DNA of 64,000 nt from Pseudomonas sp. MYb118 (GTDB lineage: Bacteria; Pseudomonadota; Gammaproteobacteria; Pseudomonadales; Pseudomonadaceae), in contig NZ_JBFRXN010000002.1 in the NCBI RefSeq assembly GCF_040947875.1, positions 1,364,001-1,428,000 of the forward strand, read 5' to 3'. Positions 38,085 through 46,142 of this stretch are shown here, piece by piece. Within the stretch, counting starts at the first letter, position 1, and the number at the start of each line of letters is the position of its first letter. The notes below the pieces were generated by a model that saw nothing but the letters and a program-made list of their open reading frames with translations, ran no database searches and was not told the origin of the DNA. The position numbers and the translations under genes are program-made.

Positions 38085-39160
38085 CAGGCAAACACCTGCA
38101 GGCTGCGGGGTGGCAAGGCGACCATGATCTGCTGGGCGCCGAGGCGCGGCATGGCTTCCGGCGCCAGCTCCGCCAACAGGGCGTGGCCGGGCAACTGGTC
38201 GAGTTCGAAGCTCATGCGGCAGCGGTTGCCGAGGAAGGTGATTTCGCGAACCCGGGCCGGGAACAGGTTTTCCTCGTGCACCAGCGGATTCACGCTGATC
38301 GCCTCAGGACGGCAGAACAGGCGGCCAGAGGCGGTCTTCGCGCAGCCATCCTGCAGGCGCATGTTCATCCCGCCAACCCGGGCGTGACTGTCGCTGCTGC
38401 GATGGAACGGCAGCCAGTTGCCCTGGCCGACGAACTCGGCGACGAAGGGCGTGGCCGGACGATCGTAGATTTCCTGCGGCGTGGCGTATTGCTCGACCTT
38501 GCCGTTGTTCATCACGGCAATACGGTCGGCCATGAGCATGGCCTCATCCTGGTTGTGCGTGACCATCAGCGTGGTGATGCCCAGGCTGCGCTGCAACTGG
38601 CGCAACTCGGTGCACAGGTGCTCGCGAACCCGCGCATCGAGCGCCGACATCGGCTCGTCCAGCAGCAACAACGAGGGCGACGGCGCCAGGGCGCGGGCCA
38701 GGGCAACCCGCTGTTGCTGGCCGCCGGACAATTGGCCGGGGTACTTTTTCTCACTGCCGGTCAGGCCGACCAGCTCCAGCATCTGACCGACCCGCTTACG
38801 CGTTTCCTCGCGACCACTGCCGGCGAGGCCGTAGGCAATGTTCGCTTCGACGGTGAGGTTGGGGAACAGCGCGTAGGACTGGAACAGGATGCCGTAGTCA
38901 CGGGCCTGGGGCGGCAGGTCCGAGACGTTGCGGCCACCGAGGAACAACTCACCATCGTCCTGTTTCTCCAGGCCGGCGATGCAGCGCAGCAGCGTGGTCT
39001 TGCCGCAACCGGACGGGCCCAGCAGACACACCAGCTCACCGGCCGCCACGTCGAGGGAGACGTTATCCAGCGCAGTGAAGGCGCCGAAGCGTTTCTGCAC
39101 GCCCCGCACCTTCATCGGTGCGCCGGGGGTGGTCAGGACAGTTGCGGTCGAGTGGTTCAT
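38084..39160 (-). CDS. phnT: 2-Aminoethylphosphonate-type ABC transporter, ATP-binding protein (PhnT-like)
   Basis: The 358 residues include Walker A GPSGCGKTTLL near 49, the Q loop ILFQSYALFPNLTV, the signature LSGGQQQR, Walker B LLLLDEPMSALD, the switch His in VTHNQDEAM and a C-terminal TOBE domain (~265-355). The ATPase energises the fused permease encoded next. It is the first gene of the importer and enzyme cluster. The 258 bases upstream, up to the LysR gene, hold a palindromic repeat and the presumed promoter. Confidence 0.92.
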   Translation of the reverse strand: MNHSTATVLTTPGAPMKVRGVQKRFGAFTALDNVSLDVAAGELVCLLGPSGCGKTTLLRCIAGLEKQDDGELFLGGRNVSDLPPQARDYGILFQSYALFPNLTVEANIAYGLAGSGREETRKRVGQMLELVGLTGSEKKYPGQLSGGQQQRVALARALAPSPSLLLLDEPMSALDARVREHLCTELRQLQRSLGITTLMVTHNQDEAMLMADRIAVMNNGKVEQYATPQEIYDRPATPFVAEFVGQGNWLPFHRSSDSHARVGGMNMRLQDGCAKTASGRLFCRPEAISVNPLVHEENLFPARVREITFLGNRCRMSFELDQLPGHALLAELAPEAMPRLGAQQIMVALPPRSLQVFA

Positions 39161-39271
39161 GGACAGGCCTCATCTAGCAGATGAAAGCCATCCTAGAGTT
39201 GTAATGAGACCGTCATGTGGCAGTAAGGCAAAAACTGGTGATAGTGGTATTCGGGGATTTGGGTTCAGCCC

Positions 39272-39397
39272 TGATCGTTCCCACGTCGAGGCGTCGAACC
39301 GTCTGCGTGGGAATGCAGCCCGGGACACTCTGCGTCCCAAGAAGCCGAACGCGGAGCGTCCGAAGAGGCATTCCCACGCAGAGCGTGGGAACGATCA
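39272..39397. repeat. 126 bp palindromic repeat element between phnT-like and LysR genes
   Basis: The outer arms TGATCGTTCCCACG and CGTGGGAACGATCA are inverted. Internal GCGTGGGAATGC / GCATTCCCACGC and GGGACACTCTGCGTCCC / ACGCGGAGCGT segments can form secondary hairpins. The outer arms recur at 27152-27184. It is distinct from the GTAGGAGCGAGC REPs. Confidence 0.82.
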
Positions 39398-39418
39398 CTT
39401 ACACAGACGCCGAAGGTC

Positions 39419-40282
39419 TCAGACCGGCGCCATCTCCTGCGCCACCCCCAGGAACGCCGCCGGCAACCGCGCGCCTTTGCGCTCCTTGAGGCAATACAGG
39501 TACTCGGGAATCTGCGGCGCATTTTCCAGGGTCAGCACACGCAGTTGTGGGTCATGGGGCACTTCCTGGCGGGCAATGATGCTGATGCCGATGTTGCGCA
39601 GTACCGCTTCGCGAATCGACTCGCGGCTGCCAATCTCCAGCAGTGGCCCGAAATCCACACCGGCGCCGGCCAGCAACTCCTCGGTCAGGCGCCGGGTGGT
39701 CGAGCCCGGCTCGCGCATCAGCAGCGTGTGCCCGACCAGCGCACTGAGCGGCACGTGGTCGTGCACCGCCAACGGATGATTGCGATGCACCGCCAGCACC
39801 AGCGGATCGCTACCCAGCACCCGGCGGATCAGCCGCGCATCGTCGAGCAACTGCGAGGATGCGGCGACGTCCACCCGGTATTCCTCCAGCGCTTCGAGCA
39901 CCTGCTGGGAGTTGCCAATCTCCACCGACACTTCGACCTGAGGCAGACGTTCGCGAAAGGTCTTCACCAGGTCGAGGATGTAGTAAGGCGCGGTGGCCGC
40001 GATGCGTAAGGTGCCCTGGACCTGGCCGCTGTTGCGCAGGAAAAACTCGATGTCGGCTTCCTGCTGCAACAGCGCCTTGACCATCGGCAACAGCCGCGCG
40101 CCGTCATCGCTGACGCTCAGGCGTCGCCCGCCGCGGTAGAACAGCTCCACCGAATACTGGCTTTCCAGGTGGCGGATCTGCGTCGTCACCGTGGGCTGGC
40201 TCAGGCCGAGCTTTTTCGCCGCCAGGGTAATGCTGCCCAGGCGGGCCACCATGTAAAACGCCTTCAGCTCGGCACTCAGCAC
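39419..40282 (-). CDS. LysR-family regulator upstream of the phosphonate cluster
   Basis: The 287-residue LysR protein has an N-terminal winged helix (FYMVARLGSITLAAKKLGLS / PTVTTQIRHLESQ, residues 9-48) and a two-lobed effector domain (LVLAVHRNHPLAV; LLMREPGSTTRRL). It starts at GTG 40282. Because it is co-directional with and directly upstream of the importer and catabolic genes, it is the probable activator of the cluster. The effector would then be a phosphonate or an aminated intermediate, which is inference. The repeat at 39272-39397 separates it from phnT. Confidence 0.87.
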   Translation of the reverse strand: MLSAELKAFYMVARLGSITLAAKKLGLSQPTVTTQIRHLESQYSVELFYRGGRRLSVSDDGARLLPMVKALLQQEADIEFFLRNSGQVQGTLRIAATAPYYILDLVKTFRERLPQVEVSVEIGNSQQVLEALEEYRVDVAASSQLLDDARLIRRVLGSDPLVLAVHRNHPLAVHDHVPLSALVGHTLLMREPGSTTRRLTEELLAGAGVDFGPLLEIGSRESIREAVLRNIGISIIARQEVPHDPQLRVLTLENAPQIPEYLYCLKERKGARLPAAFLGVAQEMAPV

Positions 40283-40298
40283 AACCGCCCCTCATCCG

Positions 40299-42572
40299 TT
40301 ATTTGCGCAACAGGCGCAAACCATTGAACACCACCAGCAGGCTCACGCCCATGTCGGCGAACACCGCCATCCACATGGTAGCGACCCCGAAGAAGGTTAC
40401 CCCAAGAAAGATCGCCTTGATGACCAATGCCAGGGCGATGTTCTGCTTGAGGATGCTCGAGGTTTGCCGGGACAGGCGGACAAACGCCGGGATTTTGCGC
40501 AAATCGTCGTCCATCAGGGCGACATCGGCGGTTTCGATGGCGGTGTCGGTGCCGGCGGCCGCCATGGCGAAACCGATCTGCGCACGGGCCAGCGCCGGGG
40601 CGTCGTTGATGCCGTCGCCCACCATGCCGACCTGATGGCCCTTGGCATACAACGCCTCGATGGCTTGCAACTTGTCGGTCGGCAGCAGATCGCCCTGGGC
40701 TTCGTCGATGCCCACCTGCGCAGCAATCGCCTGGGCCGTGTGGACGTTGTCACCGGTGAGCATCAGGGTCTTGATGCCCAGCTCATGCAGTTGTTCGATG
40801 GCGTCGCGGCTGGAGTCCTTCACCGTGTCGGCCACGGCGAACAGCGCCAGAGGCCCCGAGGCGTCGAGCAGCAGCACCACGGATTTGCCTTGTTTTTCCA
40901 GGGCGAAGAGTTTTTCCTCCAGCGCCGGGGAACACAACTGCAACTCTTCCACCAGACGGTGATTGCCCAGGTGGTAGACCTGGCCATTGATCTCACCACG
41001 CACACCCCTCCCGGCCAGCGCCGCGAAGTTATCCACAGTCAGCGGCGTCAGGTTTTTATCCACAGCCGCCTGGGCTATCGCCAGCGACACCGGGTGGTCC
41101 GAGCGCCCGGCGAGCGCGGCAGCAATGGCCGGCGCCAGGGCCTGGGCGGTCGGGTCGAGCGCCAGGTAATCGGTCTGTACCGGTTTGCCGTGGGTGATGG
41201 TGCCGGTCTTGTCCAGCGCCAGGTAATCGAGCTTGTGGCCACCCTCCAGGTAAACGCCGCCCTTGATCAGGATGCCTTTGCGCGCCGCCGCGGCAAGGCC
41301 GCTGACGATGGTCACCGGGGTGGAAATCACCAGCGCACACGGACAGGCCACCACCAGCAGCACCAGCGCACGGTAGATCCAGTCGAACCACGCCGCACTC
41401 ATGAACAGCGGCGGGATCACCGCCACCGCCAGGGCCAGGACAAACACCGCCGGGGTGTAGATTTTCGAGAACTGATCGACGAAGCGCTGGGTCGGTGCCC
41501 GCGCCCCCTGCGCCTGCTCGACCACGTGGATGATTCGCGCCAGGGTCGACTGGTTGGCCAGTGCCGTGACCGCGTACTCCAGGGAACCGGCCTGATTGAT
41601 GGTGCCGGCGAACACCTTGTCGCCAACGCCCTTCTCCACCGGCAGGCTCTCGCCGGTGATCGGCGCCTGGTCGATGGTCGAACTGCCCGCCACCACTTCA
41701 CCGTCCAGGCCAATACGCTCGCCCGGCCGCACGCGCACCCGCGCGCCGAGGGCGATGGTCTTCACATCCTGCTCCAGCCAACTGCCGTTGGCCTGCAACA
41801 CCGTGGCCTGATCCGGGGTCATCTGCATCAGGCCGCTGATGGCATTGCGTGCGCGGTCCAGGGACCGGGCTTCGATCAACTCGGCCACGGTGAACAGGAA
41901 CATCACCATCGCCGCTTCCGGCCACTGGCCGATCAGGATGGCACCGGTCACCGCGATGCTCATCAGCGCGTTGATGTTGAGGTTGCGGTTCTTCAGGGCA
42001 ATCCAGCCCTTCTTGTAGGTGCCCAGGCCACCGCTGAAGATCGAGATCAGCGCGATGATCGCCACCACCCAACTCGGCGCCGCGCTGGTGAAATGCACCA
42101 CTTCGGCGGCAAGCGCAGTCACGCCCGACAGCGCCAATGGCCACCACGGTTTTTTCGCCGGCGCGGCTGCCGGCGCTTCGACGCCCTGCTCCAGCGGCTC
42201 GGCCTGCATGCCCAGGGATTTGATCGCCTCGATGATCGGCGCCGTATCCGCCAGCTCGTGGGTTACGCCGAGCACACGGTTGATCAAATTGAATTCCAGT
42301 TGTTGCACGCCGGCCAGTTTGCCGAGCTTGTTCTGGATCAGCGTCTGTTCGGTCGGGCAGTCCATGGCCTCGATGCGAAAGCTGCTGAGTCTGGCGTTGG
42401 CGCTGGGGGCCTCGGTCAATTGAACCCGCGACGGCGCCGCCGCTTTCGCCGAACAGCAGGAGTCGCCAGGGCCGCCATGCGAGTGTTTATGCACAGGCTG
42501 CAGCTTGTGGCCGTGATCGTGCCCATCTTCGTGGGTGTGCGTGTGGGTCGAGGAATGCCGGGAATCGCTCAT
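40299..42572 (-). CDS. cadA: Heavy-metal-translocating P1B-type ATPase CadA (Cd/Zn/Pb)
   Basis: Exports Cd2+, Zn2+ and probably Pb2+ from the cytoplasm. The 757 residues start with a His-rich tail (HTHTHEDGHDHGHKLQPVHK and HSHGG). An HMA domain with the motif MDCPTEQT near residue 70 follows. Next come the TGE loop ITGES, the CPCAL membrane motif that defines class 1B-2, the phosphorylation motif DKTGTITHG, and the hinge GDGINDAP. It is divergent from cadR, and its promoter has a 19-base spacer spanned by the CadR operator. Confidence 0.95.
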   Translation of the reverse strand: MSDSRHSSTHTHTHEDGHDHGHKLQPVHKHSHGGPGDSCCSAKAAAPSRVQLTEAPSANARLSSFRIEAMDCPTEQTLIQNKLGKLAGVQQLEFNLINRVLGVTHELADTAPIIEAIKSLGMQAEPLEQGVEAPAAAPAKKPWWPLALSGVTALAAEVVHFTSAAPSWVVAIIALISIFSGGLGTYKKGWIALKNRNLNINALMSIAVTGAILIGQWPEAAMVMFLFTVAELIEARSLDRARNAISGLMQMTPDQATVLQANGSWLEQDVKTIALGARVRVRPGERIGLDGEVVAGSSTIDQAPITGESLPVEKGVGDKVFAGTINQAGSLEYAVTALANQSTLARIIHVVEQAQGARAPTQRFVDQFSKIYTPAVFVLALAVAVIPPLFMSAAWFDWIYRALVLLVVACPCALVISTPVTIVSGLAAAARKGILIKGGVYLEGGHKLDYLALDKTGTITHGKPVQTDYLALDPTAQALAPAIAAALAGRSDHPVSLAIAQAAVDKNLTPLTVDNFAALAGRGVRGEINGQVYHLGNHRLVEELQLCSPALEEKLFALEKQGKSVVLLLDASGPLALFAVADTVKDSSRDAIEQLHELGIKTLMLTGDNVHTAQAIAAQVGIDEAQGDLLPTDKLQAIEALYAKGHQVGMVGDGINDAPALARAQIGFAMAAAGTDTAIETADVALMDDDLRKIPAFVRLSRQTSSILKQNIALALVIKAIFLGVTFFGVATMWMAVFADMGVSLLVVFNGLRLLRK

Positions 42573-42602
42573 GGGTCGCGTCCTTGAAAGTACCTGTTGC
42601 CA

Positions 42603-42633
42603 AGTAAAGACCCTGTAGCCACTATAGGGTCAA
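42603..42633 (-). promoter_or_regulatory. MerR-type cadA promoter with CadR operator
   Basis: On the minus strand TTGACC (-35, 42633-42628) and TTTACT (-10, 42608-42603) are separated by 19 bases, the over-long spacer typical of MerR-activated promoters. The spacer is covered by the dyad ACCCTATAGTGGCTACAGGG at about 42610-42630. Metal-bound CadR would untwist this DNA to activate cadA. Confidence 0.9.
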
Positions 42634-42657
42634 GCACCCTTTTTGGAGACGACCGTC

Positions 42658-43107
42658 ATGAAGATCGGCGAACTGGCAAAACTCACCGACTGTGCCGTAG
42701 AGACCATCCGTTACTACGAGCGCGAGAATCTGCTGCCGGAACCGGCGCGCAGTGACGGCAACTACCGCGTCTACACCCAGGCCCATGCCGAGCGCCTGAC
42801 CTTCATCCGCAACTGCCGCACCCTGGACATGACCCTCGAGGAAATCCGCAGCCTGCTGGCCTTTCGCGACAGCCCACAGGACCAGTGCGAGAGCGTGAAC
42901 GCGCTGGTGGACGAGCACATTCACCACGTGAAGGCCAGGATCGACGGGCTGCTGGCACTGCAGGCGCAACTGATCGACCTGCGCCGCCGTTGCGGCGAAG
43001 GGCCGGACGTTGATCAGTGCGGGATTCTGCAACGTCTGGAAGTCAGTGGCGGCGTGGTGGCGACGGAGGTGGAGCATTCACATGTGGGCCGTAGTCACGG
43101 GCATTGA
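42658..43107 (+). CDS. cadR: Cd(II)/Pb(II)-responsive MerR-family regulator CadR
   Basis: The 149-residue protein has an N-terminal helix-turn-helix (MKIGELAKLTDCAVETIRYY), a dimer helix, three metal-site cysteines (Cys77, Cys112, Cys121) and a C-terminal His tail HSHVGRSHGH. The tail is typical of P. putida CadR. The Cys112-to-Cys121 loop is two residues longer than the CadR loop I remember and matches the PbrR spacing. ATG 42658 has GGAGAC eight bases upstream. It is divergent from cadA and ends 20 bases from the convergent unknown gene. Confidence 0.93.
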   Translation: MKIGELAKLTDCAVETIRYYERENLLPEPARSDGNYRVYTQAHAERLTFIRNCRTLDMTLEEIRSLLAFRDSPQDQCESVNALVDEHIHHVKARIDGLLALQAQLIDLRRRCGEGPDVDQCGILQRLEVSGGVVATEVEHSHVGRSHGH

Positions 43108-43127
43108 GACCGCCGCCACGTGGTTCA

Positions 43128-43964
43128 TCAGAGCAACTGAAATTCGATAATGCCTCTCGGGCCCAGGCCGTAGAGCATTCCCTGAGGCATACCTGAGCCT
43201 AGAAACGCACTGCAGGCCAGAAAAACCTTTTCCCCACGATAAGGTTGGTAGACGGATGGCTGAATTCGGAACTCAATGGCCGCCTCGGGGGTGACGGTCA
43301 ACTGACGCTGATAGTCTCTGAGATTGACGGCCGTAGAGCCTCCGTTCAAGTCACTTCTTATTGTCATGAGGATGGCATTGTTACCACCCAGATTGATGAT
43401 TTTCGGGATATGCAAAACAATGCCATGCGGAAATTTATCCACTTCCAGCACGCCATTCTCGACGCCTTCAATAGAAATCGAACCTGTCTGTTCAAGCGCC
43501 TTTACGAAGGAGACAAATCTGGATAAGGAAGGCAGCGCGCTTCCATTTCTCATGATGATAAAAATGACTTCCAACTGTTGCCCCACAAATTGCAGAGCTT
43601 GCACATCCGGCAAAGTGAAATGCATCGGCGAGAACTCGGTCACTGTCTTTGACGGCAACTCAAAGTTAGCGCCTGTGCTGAGCGAGTGCCCTTGCAATCG
43701 CACTTCATCACCCATCTGAAACTCTATCTCATTGACATCAACCCCAAAAAACAACGCGTCAACGAAAACCGGCCCGCCCTCCAATACCTCCTGGGGAACC
43801 ATGGCGCCCCAGGGACTGACGCCGGACAAAGCGTGAATCTCTCCCGTTCGGCCTCGGCAGTTCACCGTTGGCCTGGAGTACATTGGAGCGCTCGAACCCT
43901 GAGTTTGAATGTCCACGACAGGGTCCGCGAATCCATGGATTGGAAAATCTGTAATGACTGACAT
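43128..43964 (-). CDS. Unknown protein in a lower-GC segment
   Basis: The 278-residue product matches no family that I recognise. GGAGG stands six bases before the ATG. There is no signal peptide, membrane helix or long coiled coil. It looks beta-rich with two similar-sized halves: residues ~1-150 (VNCRGRTGEIHALSGVSPWG; VRLQGHSLSTGANFELP) and ~150-278 (TGSISIEGVENGVLEV; EAAIEFRIQPSVYQPYRGEK). Both contain charged/aliphatic alternation as in Ig-like or jelly-roll folds. GC and codon use (many A/T-ending codons) differ from neighbours, suggesting transfer. It lies between cadR and thyA with its own leader hairpin. Confidence 0.75.
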   Translation of the reverse strand: MSVITDFPIHGFADPVVDIQTQGSSAPMYSRPTVNCRGRTGEIHALSGVSPWGAMVPQEVLEGGPVFVDALFFGVDVNEIEFQMGDEVRLQGHSLSTGANFELPSKTVTEFSPMHFTLPDVQALQFVGQQLEVIFIIMRNGSALPSLSRFVSFVKALEQTGSISIEGVENGVLEVDKFPHGIVLHIPKIINLGGNNAILMTIRSDLNGGSTAVNLRDYQRQLTVTPEAAIEFRIQPSVYQPYRGEKVFLACSAFLGSGMPQGMLYGLGPRGIIEFQLL

Positions 43965-43986
43965 ATGCACCTCCACAAATAAACAA

Positions 43987-44037
43987 AGGGTGTTGCCGAC
44001 CCAAGCCGGGCGGCTTCAAGTCAGTCAAACACCCTTC
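43987..44037 (-). promoter_or_regulatory. 5' leader hairpin of the unknown gene, with candidate promoter upstream
   Basis: On the minus strand, AAGGGTGTT and AACACCCTT form a perfect nine-base stem enclosing a GCCGCCCGGC-containing loop. A T-rich tract and the GGAGG of the gene at 43964 follow. Upstream on the same strand, TTGCAA and TTATTT are 17 bases apart and could be a sigma-70 promoter. The hairpin may act as an attenuator or mRNA stabiliser. Confidence 0.5.
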
Positions 44038-44129
44038 GATTTATTCGCCAGCTGTCAGAAATAACAGTGTGTTAGATCTTTTTGCAATCAGCCTTACTTG
44101 GAAGAATTACACCTCACGGCCGTTGACCC

Positions 44130-44213
44130 TGTAGGAGCGAGCTTGCTCGCGATGGCGGTTCAGACACACCGGTGTCGACTGACACTCCATCGCGAGCAAG
44201 CTCGCTCCTACGG
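44130..44213. repeat. REP pair (inverted)
   Basis: REPs at 44130-44154 and 44188-44213 (GAGCTTGCTC core) lie between thyA, whose stop is 14 bases away, and the upstream region of the unknown gene. Both genes are on the minus strand. Confidence 0.93.
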
Positions 44214-44226
44214 AGGTTGGGCGGTG

Positions 44227-45198
44227 TTACACCGCCATCGGCGCCGTCATCGGCGCGTGGTGCTGATAGCCTTCGAGCGAGAAGTCACCCGGCTCCACCA
44301 GCTCCAGCCATTCAGGCTGGTACACGCCGGTCTTGGCGAACTCCGGCACACGGTCGCTGATCTTGAGCTTGGGCATCGGGAACGGCTCGCGGGTGAGCTG
44401 TTCGTTGAGCATGTCCAGGTGGTTTTCGTAGACGTGGGCGTCACCGATGAAATAGGTGAACCAGCGCGGTGTGTAGCCGGTCAGGCGACCGATCAGGCTC
44501 AGCAGCGCGGCGCCTTCGGTGAGGTTGAACGGCGTGCCCAGGCCCAGGTCGTTGGAACGGATGTAGAGGGTCAGGGAAATCTCTTTCGTCTCGACATTCG
44601 GGTGGAACTGGTACAGCAGGTGGCACGGCGGCAGGGCCATTTCATCCAGTTGCGCGACGTTCCAGCCGTGGAACAGGATGCGCCGGCTGCCCGGGTCCTT
44701 GATGATGGTGTCGACGCACTGGCGAACCTGGTCGATGGCCTTGTACAGCACGACATAAGCCTGGCCGTCTTCTTCACCTTCGGCGATCTGGCGGTAGCCC
44801 TGGCCCAGGGTCTGCTCGATGGCCGCTCGGTTGCTCAGCGGGATCTGCTTGTACGCCGGCCATTTGCGCCATTGCACGCCGTAGATCTCGCCCAGGTCGT
44901 CTTCGCCCTGGCGGAACGGGTTGGCCAGCCACTGTGCATTTTCGTTGGCGTTCTGATCCCAGACCTTGCAGCCCAGTGCGCGGAATTCGGCGGCGTTGTT
45001 CACCCCGCGCAGGAAACCGCACATTTCGCCGATGGCCGACTTGAAGGCCATCTTGCGCGTGGTGATCGCCGGAAAACCCTCCTGCAGGTCATAACGCAGC
45101 ATCGCGCCGGGGAAGCTGATGGTGTTCACGCCGGTGCGGTTGGCCTGCTTGGTGCCGTTCTTGATGACGTGGGCGACCAGTTCGAGATATTGCTTCAT
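44227..45198 (-). CDS. thyA: Thymidylate synthase ThyA
   Basis: Methylates dUMP to dTMP using methylene-tetrahydrofolate. The 323 residues have the catalytic cysteine in [11 protein letters not shown] (Cys192), dUMP-binding arginines in [11 protein letters not shown] and [13 protein letters not shown], and the C-terminal APMAV. It is about 60 residues longer than the E. coli enzyme because of an insertion around residues 85-165, which I recall as usual for Pseudomonas. It is 48 bases downstream of lgt with a strong hairpin between them. Confidence 0.97.
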   Translation of the reverse strand: MKQYLELVAHVIKNGTKQANRTGVNTISFPGAMLRYDLQEGFPAITTRKMAFKSAIGEMCGFLRGVNNAAEFRALGCKVWDQNANENAQWLANPFRQGEDDLGEIYGVQWRKWPAYKQIPLSNRAAIEQTLGQGYRQIAEGEEDGQAYVVLYKAIDQVRQCVDTIIKDPGSRRILFHGWNVAQLDEMALPPCHLLYQFHPNVETKEISLTLYIRSNDLGLGTPFNLTEGAALLSLIGRLTGYTPRWFTYFIGDAHVYENHLDMLNEQLTREPFPMPKLKISDRVPEFAKTGVYQPEWLELVEPGDFSLEGYQHHAPMTAPMAV

Positions 45199-45214
45199 GA
45201 GTTACCTGTTTCCT

Positions 45215-45242
45215 TGAACCCGGGGCGCGGGCCCCGGGGTTC
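45215..45242 (-). other. GC-rich hairpin between lgt and thyA
   Basis: Near-perfect inverted repeat, GAACCCGGGGC against GCCCCGGGGTTC with a 3-5 base loop, in the 48-base gap. There is no U-tract afterwards, so it is unlikely to be a normal terminator. It could set the lgt/thyA ratio or protect processed ends. Confidence 0.6.
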
Positions 45243-45246
45243 GAAT

Positions 45247-46059
45247 TTAGGCGGCAGCCGCAGGCGGTGCCGGTGCGCGATTGTAGGCCAGCCAGATGAG
45301 GAACAGGCCACCGATGATCATCGGCACACACAGCACCTGACCCATGGTCAGCCAGTTCCAGGCCAGGTAGCCCAGTTGCGCGTCCGGTACGCGGACGAAT
45401 TCGACGATGAAACGGAAGATGCCGTAGAACAGCGCGAACATCCCCGACACCGCCATGGTCGGCCGCGGCTTGCGCGAGAACAGCCACAGGATGACGAACA
45501 GCGCGACGCCTTCCAGGGCGAACTGATAGAGCTGCGAAGGGTGACGCGGCAGTTGCGCCGGATCACTGAACGGCGGGAAGACCATGGCCCACGGTACGTC
45601 GGTAGCCTTGCCCCACAATTCGGCATTGATGAAGTTGCCAATGCGCCCGGCCCCCAGGCCGATGGGTACCATGGGCGCGACGAAGTCCATCAATTGGAAG
45701 AACGACTTGTTGTTCTTCTTGCCGAACCACAACGCCGCCAGCATCACGCCGATGAAGCCGCCGTGGAACGACATGCCGCCCTTCCACACCTCGAAGATCA
45801 GCATCGGGTTGGCCAGGTAAGCACTCAGATCGTAGAACAGCACATAACCCAGGCGACCGCCGACGATGACGCCCATCGACATCCAGAACACCATGTCGGA
45901 GAGTTTTTCCTTGGTCCAGGTCGGGTCGAAGCGGTTCAGCCGGCGCGATGCCAGCAGCCACGCACCGCCGATGCCGATCAGGTACATCAAGCCGTACCAG
46001 TGGATTTTCAGCGGACCGATGGCCAGGGCCACCGGATCGATCTGCGGGTAAGGCAGCAT
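45247..46059 (-). CDS. lgt: Prolipoprotein diacylglyceryl transferase Lgt
   Basis: Adds diacylglycerol to the lipobox cysteine of pre-lipoproteins in the inner membrane. The 270 residues have seven predicted helices and the conserved signature [15 protein letters not shown] near residues 136-150. Other conserved elements are the HG box in SFHGGFIGV near residue 97 and arginines in [14 protein letters not shown] precedes the ATG at 46059. Order TSUP-lgt-thyA on one strand is likely an operon. Confidence 0.96.
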   Translation of the reverse strand: MLPYPQIDPVALAIGPLKIHWYGLMYLIGIGGAWLLASRRLNRFDPTWTKEKLSDMVFWMSMGVIVGGRLGYVLFYDLSAYLANPMLIFEVWKGGMSFHGGFIGVMLAALWFGKKNNKSFFQLMDFVAPMVPIGLGAGRIGNFINAELWGKATDVPWAMVFPPFSDPAQLPRHPSQLYQFALEGVALFVILWLFSRKPRPTMAVSGMFALFYGIFRFIVEFVRVPDAQLGYLAWNWLTMGQVLCVPMIIGGLFLIWLAYNRAPAPPAAAA

Positions 46060-46142
46060 TGCGACTCCTCGTTAGCGTTCAAACGTTCAATATTCCCGGG
46101 CGACGCTGTCACGCCAGGATTAAGCCAGGATTGTGCGATGCG

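Noticed and set aside
40464..42587. 707-codon open frame antisense to cadA
   Set aside because: It is a shadow frame produced by high-GC third positions. The cadA frame has all P-type ATPase motifs and the antisense product has none.
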